From Streptomyces sp. CB02400 (lineage in GTDB: Bacteria; Actinomycetota; Actinomycetes; Streptomycetales; Streptomycetaceae), in NCBI RefSeq assembly GCF_001905725.1, contig NZ_LIWB01000011.1:62001-126000 (forward strand): a DNA stretch of 64,000 nucleotides. The letters run 5' to 3'. The notes under the pieces are model-generated. The model ran no database searches and was not told where the DNA came from. It was given only the letters and a program-made list of their open reading frames with translations. This document shows, in pieces, positions 58,325 to 64,000 of the stretch (position 1 is its first letter; every line of letters starts with the position of its first letter). The position numbers were made by a program, and so were the translations under genes.

Positions 58325-59100
58325 ATGTCCTTGGACGAATGACGGAACCCGTGCGCATCAGACGGCCCAGGACCGGTTCGCGCTTCTGCTGGCCGCCGCG
58401 CTGGGAGTCACCGGACTCACCGCGGCAGTCCCGGCCGCGACCGCGGCGGAGGACGATCCGGTGGAGATCCACGGCCTGAAGGCGCACAAGCGGCTCGGCT
58501 TCAGTTCCGTGCGCGAGCACATCAAGGTCGAACCGGACCGCTGGTTCTGCTGGGCCGACCGGCTCGGACTGCCGGCGTGGCAGGACGTGCCCGCCATGAC
58601 GGCCGGGAAGAACCCGAGCAGGACAGGCCAAGGCCCGGGATCCCAGCCGGCTGGTCAGCAACCGGTCCGGGTTCGACCTGGGAGCCGACGGGAACGCCGG
58701 CGACATCATGGACGAGCACGGACGCCCCAGCCCCGCGCTGCCGCCCGGCCCGGACGGGAAGCGTGCCCTGGTCAGCGGCGAGTACGGCGGCCTCGGTCCC
58801 GCGGTGCCCGGACACGCCCGGTCCGTGCAGCAGTCGTACGCCGACGTCGACCCGGCGGCCTGCACCGAGGACCACCTCACCGAGCTCGACGAGGTGCGCG
58901 CGCTGGTGTGCCGGGGCGGCAACGGCGCCGTCTGCACCAGATCACGGACGTCGAGGGCGAGCTCAACGGTCCGCTCACCTACGACCGGCGCGTGATGAAG
59001 CCGGACGTGGCCCGGGTGAAGGCCGCCCACGAGGCCCTGATCCGGAACGCCTCACGGGTACAGCCCGCGGGCTGCCCGGCCGCGGAGGGCGCCGCGCGAC
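58325..59100 (+). pseudogene. Relic of an exported glycoside hydrolase family 2-like protein
   Basis: The first piece has a signal-like stretch (FALLLAAALGVTGLTAAVPA) followed by KRLGFSSVREHIKVEPDRWF and WADRLGLPAWQDVPAMTAGK. A second piece in another frame reads DEHGRPSPALPPGPDGKRAL, VSGEYGGLGPAVPGHARSVQ and DEVRALVCRGGNGAVCT. The first frame then resumes with QITDVEGELNGPLTYDRRVM and KPDVARVKAAHEALIR. These match, in order, the catalytic-domain end of GH2-type sugar hydrolases. The region with the acid/base residue between the first two pieces is deleted, and two frameshifts remain. Confidence 0.78.
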
Positions 59101-59333
59101 GAACCTCCTCCGGTGGGCCGCGCCCGTCCGGGTGGCGTCCGTCACCCGTGAGGCGGTGATCGCGCCGCGGTAGCCCCGTCCGTCACTCCCGTCCCGCCCC
59201 TTCCACCGCACCGGCGGGAGGGGCGGAGACGTCACATGCTGTTAACTATGTGTAGCCAGATCGTACTTGACCGTAATCGGCCGGGAGCGATTGACTGCTG
59301 ATCCGTTCCCGTCGTCGACGCGAGGCCCCGCCC

Positions 59334-60761
59334 ATGACCGCAGATCCGCTCGCCCCTCTCGACCTGGCGTTCTGGAACATCGAGTCCGCCGGTCATCCCA
59401 TGCACCTCGCGGCGCTCGGCGTCTTCTCCGCCGGCTCGCCCTCCGCGGCGGCCCACGCGGCCGATCTGCTGGCGTCCCGGGCCGCCGCCGTGCCCGGACT
59501 GCGCATGCGCATCCGCGACACCTGGCAGCCGCTCACCCTGCGGCGGCCGCTGTCGGCGCTCCGACGCACCTGGCCGACGCCCGGCGAGCCCCTGGCCGCC
59601 GCGCTGCGGCAGCCGCTCGCCTCCGCCCTGCGCCGCTCCCTCGCCTTCGGCGGCGCCGCCCGCGAACCCGACCCCGGCTTCGACCCCCTCGACCACGTAC
59701 GGCTGCACCCCCCGGCCGCCGACTTCCACACCGCCGCCGGACGGCTCATGGGACGCCAGCTGCAACGCACCCGGCCGCCCTGGGAGGCCCATGTGCTGCC
59801 GGGGGAGGACGGCACCTCCTTCGCCGTCCTGTTCAAGTTCCACCACGCGCTCGCCGACGGGCTGCGCGCCCTCACCCTCGCCGCCGCGCTGATGGACCCG
59901 ATGGACCTCCCCGCACCACGGCCCCGCCCCGCCGAGCCCCCGCGCGGACTCCTCCCGGACGTGCGCGAGGTGCCCGGCCTCGTCCGGGACGCCCTGTCCG
60001 ACGCCGGCCGGGCCCTGGACATCGGCGCCGCCGTCGCCCGCTCCACCCTCGACGTGCGCTCCTCACCCGCGCTGACCTGCGCGCCCAGCGGCACCCGCCG
60101 CACCGCCGGCGCGGTCGTCGACCTCGACGACGTGCACCGGATCCGCAAGAGCGCCGGCGGCACCGTCAACGACGTACTGATCGCGGTCGTCGCGGGCGCC
60201 CTGCGCCGCTGGCTCGACGAGCGCGGCGACGGCAGCGAGGGCGTCGCGCCCCGCGCCCTCATCCCCGTCTCCCGGCGCCGGCCGCGCACCGCGCACCCAC
60301 AGGGCAACCGGCTCTCCGGGTACCTGATACAGCTCCCCGTCGACCAGCGGGACCCGCTCGTCCGCCTCGCGCTGGTGCGCACCGCCATGGACCGCAACAA
60401 GGACGCCGGTCCGCACCGGGGCGCGGGCGCCGTCGCCCTGCTCGCCGAACACGTGCCGCCGCTCGGCCACCGGCTCGGCGGACCGCTGCTCGGCCAGGCG
60501 GCCCGGCTCTGGTTCGACGTCCTGGTCACCAGCGTGCCGCTGCCCGGCTTCGGTCTGCGGCTCGGCGGCGACCCGCTCGGCGCCGTCTTCCCGCTCGCGC
60601 CACTGGCCCCCGGCCACTCCCTCGCGGTCGCGGTCTCCACCTACCGCGGGCGCGTCCACTACGGGCTGGTCGCCGACGGCGCGGCCGTCCCGGACCTCGA
60701 CCGGCTGGCCCGCGCGCTGACCGAGGAGGTGACGACGCTGACCGCCGTCTGCGATCACTGA
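59334..60761 (+). CDS. Wax ester synthase / diacylglycerol acyltransferase (WS/DGAT)
   Basis: A 475-residue enzyme: PLAPLDLAFWNIESAGHPMH, the catalytic HHALADG at residues 170-176 (HHxxxDG), and VNDVLIAVVAGALRRWLDER, with PLPGFGLRLGGDPLGAVFPL near the end. It esterifies acyl-CoA to diacylglycerol or a fatty alcohol, making storage lipid. ATG 59334 starts the family similarity. A longer frame in another phase overlaps but is a shadow. The following SDR begins 104 bases downstream on the same strand. Confidence 0.92.
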   Translation: MTADPLAPLDLAFWNIESAGHPMHLAALGVFSAGSPSAAAHAADLLASRAAAVPGLRMRIRDTWQPLTLRRPLSALRRTWPTPGEPLAAALRQPLASALRRSLAFGGAAREPDPGFDPLDHVRLHPPAADFHTAAGRLMGRQLQRTRPPWEAHVLPGEDGTSFAVLFKFHHALADGLRALTLAAALMDPMDLPAPRPRPAEPPRGLLPDVREVPGLVRDALSDAGRALDIGAAVARSTLDVRSSPALTCAPSGTRRTAGAVVDLDDVHRIRKSAGGTVNDVLIAVVAGALRRWLDERGDGSEGVAPRALIPVSRRRPRTAHPQGNRLSGYLIQLPVDQRDPLVRLALVRTAMDRNKDAGPHRGAGAVALLAEHVPPLGHRLGGPLLGQAARLWFDVLVTSVPLPGFGLRLGGDPLGAVFPLAPLAPGHSLAVAVSTYRGRVHYGLVADGAAVPDLDRLARALTEEVTTLTAVCDH

Positions 60762-60865
60762 CGTATCCGGTTTGGTGCTGCGGCCCGGCGCTCCGTAAAA
60801 TCCCCCGTTCGACAGCGTGCGCGAACGGAGCGCCGCGAGAAGCAGAGCGGGAAACGGCAGCGGCG

Positions 60866-62359
60866 ATGACGGTGACACAGGACGGCCCCGAGGCCATGGA
60901 CGCGGTGGCACACGGGCCCGGCATCGACCCGGAGCGGCTGGCCGTCTGCCTCGACGTGCTGCGGGAACTCGACGAACTCGACGTCGACCACCCGGACGCG
61001 ATCCTGGTCCGCCGGGCCACCTCGCACATCTACCGCACGGTCAAGCAGCGCCGCCGCCAGGAGCGCCGGGCCGCCAAGACCGCCCACGACAAGGCCGTCA
61101 CGGAGGCCACCGCCACCGGCTCCGCCGAGCGCATCGACGACGAGACCGAGGGCATCCTGCCCTCCTCCCGCGTCGAGCCCGGCAAGATCGCGGGGATACT
61201 CCAGCGTCCCCGGTCCTGCTACACCTGCAAGACCCGCTACACCGAGGTCGACTACTTCTACCACCAGCTCTGCCAGAACTGCGCCGCGGAGAACCGCGCC
61301 CGGCGCGACGCCCGCGCGGACCTCACCGGCAAGCGTGCGCTGCTCACCGGCGGACGCGCCAAGATCGGCATGTACATCGCGCTGCGGCTGCTGCGCGACG
61401 GCGCCCACACCACGATCACCACGCGCTTCCCCAAGGACGCCATCCGCCGATTCAAGGCCATGGACGACTCCGCGGAGTGGATGCACCGCCTGGAGGTCGT
61501 CGGCATCGACCTGCGCGACCCCGCCCAGGCCGTCGCGCTGGCCGACCGGGTCGCCGAGCAGGGCCCGCTCGACATCCTGATCAACAACGCCACCCAGACC
61601 GTACGTCGGCTGCCGTCCGCGTACGCCGCGCTCGTCGAGGGCGAGGGCGCCCCGCTGCCGGCCGGTGAGCTGCCCGCCCACCACGTCATCGGCGCCTTCA
61701 ACTCCGGCGCGGTCGACGGACTGACCGCGCTGCCCGTCGGCGTCAGCGGACTCGAAGCGCAGAAGGTGGCCGACCTCGCCCTGGTCGCGGGCAACGCCAG
61801 CGTGGTCCGGCACCGTGAGGGCACCGCCATCGACGCGGGCGGCCTGCTCCCCGACGTCGTCGACACCAACACCTGGGTCCAGACCATCGAGCAGATCTCC
61901 CCGGTGGAGCTGCTGGAGACCCAGCTGTGCAACTACACGGCGCCGTTCATCCTGATCAGCAAGTTGCGTCCGGCGATGGCCGAGGCCGCGCGCCGCGCGT
62001 CCACGGGGCGCGCGTACGTCGTCAACGTCTCCGCGATGGAAGGCGTGTTCGACCGCGGCTACAAGGGTGCGGGCCACCCCAACACCAACGCCGCCAAGGC
62101 GGCCATGAACATGGTGACGCGGACCAGCGCGCAGGAGATGTTCGACGCCGACCGCATCCTGATGACCTCGGTCGACACCGGCTGGATCACCGACGAGCGC
62201 CCCCACTTCGACAAGCTGCGCCTCGCCGACGCCGGTTTCCACGCCCCGCTCGACCTGGTCGACGGCGCGGCCCGCGTCTACGACCCGATCGTGCGCGGCG
62301 AGGCGGGCGAGGACCTGTACGGCGTCTTCATGAAGGACTACGCGCCCGGCCGGTGGTGA
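60866..62359 (+). CDS. Large SDR protein with a CxxC...CxxC zinc-finger-like segment
   Basis: A 497-residue protein. Residues 1-105 are charged and helical. Residues 106-145 carry RPRSCYTCKTRYTEVDYFYH followed by QLCQNCAAEN, a four-cysteine pattern that should bind zinc. Residues 155-490 are an SDR: RALLTGGRAKIGMYIALRLL (modified cofactor loop), LDILINNATQTVRRLPSAYA (NNA motif) and VVNVSAMEGVFDRGYKGAGH with the catalytic Ser; the usual Tyr-x3-Lys region reads GHPNTNAAKAAMN, so the tyrosine is replaced. ATG 60866 starts it. This architecture is found in actinobacteria and some eukaryotes. Substrate unknown. Confidence 0.85.
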   Translation: MTVTQDGPEAMDAVAHGPGIDPERLAVCLDVLRELDELDVDHPDAILVRRATSHIYRTVKQRRRQERRAAKTAHDKAVTEATATGSAERIDDETEGILPSSRVEPGKIAGILQRPRSCYTCKTRYTEVDYFYHQLCQNCAAENRARRDARADLTGKRALLTGGRAKIGMYIALRLLRDGAHTTITTRFPKDAIRRFKAMDDSAEWMHRLEVVGIDLRDPAQAVALADRVAEQGPLDILINNATQTVRRLPSAYAALVEGEGAPLPAGELPAHHVIGAFNSGAVDGLTALPVGVSGLEAQKVADLALVAGNASVVRHREGTAIDAGGLLPDVVDTNTWVQTIEQISPVELLETQLCNYTAPFILISKLRPAMAEAARRASTGRAYVVNVSAMEGVFDRGYKGAGHPNTNAAKAAMNMVTRTSAQEMFDADRILMTSVDTGWITDERPHFDKLRLADAGFHAPLDLVDGAARVYDPIVRGEAGEDLYGVFMKDYAPGRW

Positions 62360-62987
62360 GGGCGGCCGGCGGCCCGCCGGCCGGGAGCTGCGGGCCGCCG
62401 GCAGCTTCGGCACGGTGCGCCGGTCCTCCAGGACACCGGCGTCGAAGCTGACGGCGCGGGCCTCCTCGTCCCCGCGCGGCCGGCCCGTGCCCCTGGTTCG
62501 CCCGGCCGCGGCGCGGCGGTGCGCGGTTCCATGCGCCGGGCCTCCCGGGAGCGGGCCGTCGCCGGGCGGCAGCGTACCGGCCGACGGGACCTGAACCGCG
62601 CCTCCGGCCGCGCGGCCCGGTCGGAAGCGTCGACGCCGATGTACTTCGGACGGGTGACTACAGTCAGTCGCGCTCATCCGGAAATAGGGGAATATTCCGG
62701 TCTATTGAGCACCGTCCGACGCGGGATTGTTACCGTCAGTTTTGAGCCCCATCGAGCGGGGGGCCGCTCATTTGGTTACTCTGATTCGGACGGACAGCAG
62801 TTCAGGGTTCTACCCGCACCCACGGTCCGTCATGGGACCAGCCGGTTCACAACGGCCTGCTCTCCCTCGAGTCGCCGGCGCCACCGCGTCCGAACGGTTT
62901 TCTTTTCAGACCCGAGCGGACGTCGGACGCCAGGCGCAGGGCCGACGCAGTACGTCCCGAGGGTGACCGACACATAAGGAGTGCGCG
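62360..62987. other. 628-base stretch upstream of the 57-residue ORF
   Basis: No supported gene. The segment around 62640-62780 is clearly less GC-rich than the surroundings and holds an imperfect palindrome at 62678-62700 (CCGGAAATA ... TATTCCGG). It looks like a regulatory region, probably with the promoter of the small gene at 62988. Confidence 0.55.
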
Positions 62988-63161
62988 GTGACACCGGAGC
63001 AGACGAAAAGCGATCAGCGCCCCGAGGAACGCACGGAGCGCGCCGCCCGCCGGCCGGGAGAGCTCGGCAGTCTCGACGTGTGGGCCCGTTCGGCCCCGAT
63101 CCGCCTCGCGGGTTACGAGGACGACCTCGCCGAGCCCCACATCCTGCCCAGCGTCGACTGA
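62988..63161 (+). CDS. 57-residue uncharacterised peptide with conserved-looking C-terminus
   Basis: A 57-codon frame from GTG 62988 with AAGGAG six bases upstream. The N-terminal half is charged and probably disordered (EQTKSDQRPEERTERAARRP). The second half, LGSLDVWARSAPIRLAGYED then DLAEPHILPSVD, has a clear non-random character with Trp, Tyr and His. I have the impression of having seen this tail in other streptomycete proteins, but I cannot name the family. No modifying enzyme is adjacent, so a RiPP precursor role is only a guess. Confidence 0.72.
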   Translation: MTPEQTKSDQRPEERTERAARRPGELGSLDVWARSAPIRLAGYEDDLAEPHILPSVD

Positions 63162-63190
63162 CGGCACGTGCGGGCGGGCGCGCCCCGTCG

Positions 63191-63586
63191 CTACGGCCGG
63201 GCGTAGGGCCGGGTCATGATCTCCATGTTGTGGCCGTCCGGGTCGTCGAAGTAGGCGCCACGTCCGCCGAAGAGGTCGTTGACCCTGCCGGGCTCGGTGT
63301 GGCTCGGGTCCGCGTAGTAGGTGACCCCGGCCGCCTCCAGGCGCGCGATCATGGCATCGAACCGCTCCTCGGGCACCAGGAACGCGTAGTGCTGGCCCTG
63401 GACCGGCTCGTCCCGCTTCTCGTAGTAGTCGAGGGTCACGCCGTTGCCCAGGTCGACCGGCAGGAACGGGCCGAACGGGGCGCCGACCTCCAGGCCCAGT
63501 ATCCCGGCGAGGAACTCGGCGGAGTACCGGCGGTCACTGGCGTAGACGGCGGTGTGGTTCAACTGGACGTGCTGTACTGCGGACAT
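63191..63586 (-). CDS. VOC (glyoxalase/bleomycin resistance-like) family protein
   Basis: A 131-residue protein with the paired beta-alpha-beta-beta-beta modules of the VOC superfamily: HVQLNHTAVYASDRRYSAEF, GNGVTLDYYEKRDEP, AMIARLEAAGVTYYADPSHT, and GRGAYFDDPDGHNMEIMTRP with the metal-binding His/Glu positions. Members act as glyoxalases, dioxygenases or antibiotic-binding proteins. The start at 63586 is preferred (the frame is open 22 codons further). Its own substrate is unknown. Confidence 0.9.
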   Translation of the reverse strand: MSAVQHVQLNHTAVYASDRRYSAEFLAGILGLEVGAPFGPFLPVDLGNGVTLDYYEKRDEPVQGQHYAFLVPEERFDAMIARLEAAGVTYYADPSHTEPGRVNDLFGGRGAYFDDPDGHNMEIMTRPYARP

Positions 63587-63793
63587 GGCTGGATTCGTCT
63601 CCGGTGTCGGTTTCCGTGATGGGAGGGAACACGCGGAGAAGAGGCGGGCCACGGGCGCGCGCGAGCGGGGGCGTGCCCCGCACCGGCCTCACACCGAGGC
63701 CGGGAGCGCCTTACGTGAATGGCCCATGGCCGACCCGGCAGTCACCCGGCCGACCCTAGACCCTCGCGATCGATCACCGCAATGCCGTCGCGG

Positions 63794-64000
63794 TCAGGCC
63801 GAGGTGTGCTCGTCCCCGCCGTGGCGCGCGGTCGACTCGTTCTCCTGGGCGAGCCGGCGCAGGGCCATCAGCGCCGGTTCCAGGAGGAACGTCAGCAGCA
63901 CCGCCCGCTCGGCCTTCTCCAGCGGGTCCGTGACCGTCTCCAGCTTGTCGAGGTCGTGCCGGGCCGTCCGTTCCGCGAGCTCGGCATAGGGGAGGAGCGC
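63794..64000 (-). CDS. Unrecognised helical protein, C-terminal part
   Basis: The last 68 codons of a leftward gene whose 5' part lies beyond the right edge. The visible sequence is helical and charged: LPYAELAERTARHDLDKLET, TDPLEKAERAVLLTFLLEPA, LMALRRLAQENEST, and a His/Gly tail. I recognise no family. The stop at 63794-63796 is clear. Confidence 0.65.
   Translation of the reverse strand, partial: ALLPYAELAERTARHDLDKLETVTDPLEKAERAVLLTFLLEPALMALRRLAQENESTARHGGDEHTSA

Noticed and set aside
59267..60865. A 5' extension of the large SDR frame by more than 500 codons
   Set aside because: This part overlaps the WS/DGAT gene in another phase and has the Arg/Pro-rich composition of a shadow frame. 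Similarity of the SDR begins near ATG 60866.

Overview
The window is high-GC DNA (roughly 70% or more by eye) with strong third-position G/C bias, many GTG starts and purine-rich ribosome sites. Together with its gene content (DUF5133, GlgM/GlgC, an Rpf-type cell-wall hydrolase, Mrp antiporter subunits, SpoIIE-type phosphatases) this points to a Streptomyces chromosome. The species cannot be read from the sequence. No rRNA, tRNA or CRISPR array was seen.

Layout. 1-1.9 kb: the end of an Mrp-type Na+/H+ antiporter operon (D partial, E, F, G). 2.4-11.6 kb: stress and regulatory genes: an SDR, a Cys-rich copper-binding bundle, a STAS-like protein, a decayed SDR, a CYP152-type P450, a GAF/PAS/SpoIIE phosphatase, two small hydrophilic proteins, a phosphatase relic, a DUF5133 gene and a CBS-pair protein. 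12-18.6 kb: a small coupled ORF, an M20 amidohydrolase, a divergent Orn/Lys/Arg decarboxylase, and a molybdopterin oxidoreductase with a helical partner. 18.7-30.9 kb, leftward: an eleven-gene operon with nearly every start touching the preceding stop. It encodes GmhA, HldE and GmhB (a complete route to an ADP-heptose), two GT9 heptosyltransferase-like enzymes, three GT2 enzymes, two other glycosyltransferases and a carbamoyltransferase, with a UXS-like epimerase upstream.

31-43 kb: a second stress block with two DUF2795 proteins flanking a Vms1/Rv2629-like protein, a second DUF5133 gene, a second SpoIIE phosphatase with a coupled STAS protein, a Ppx/GppA phosphatase, a zinc alcohol dehydrogenase with a coupled zinc-ribbon peptide, a pyruvyl transferase, a decayed CBS gene and an intact SDR. 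Five families (STAS, SDR, SpoIIE phosphatase, DUF5133, CBS) occur in both blocks, and one copy is often broken. This suggests old duplication or exchange followed by complementary decay.

43-64 kb: a DUF6328 membrane protein, a DsbA-like protein, an IS3 element broken by an IS30 fragment, panD, a GNAT protein, an Asp/Glu racemase relic, an SRPBCC-ArsR operon behind two matching palindromes, a DUF899 protein, a proline-rich peptide, gnd, an Rpf-LysM-M23 cell-wall hydrolase, a DMT transporter, a [2Fe-2S] protein, glgM-glgC, a GH2 relic, a wax ester synthase/DGAT, a large SDR with a zinc-finger-like insert, an uncharacterised 57-residue peptide, a VOC protein and a partial gene at the right edge.
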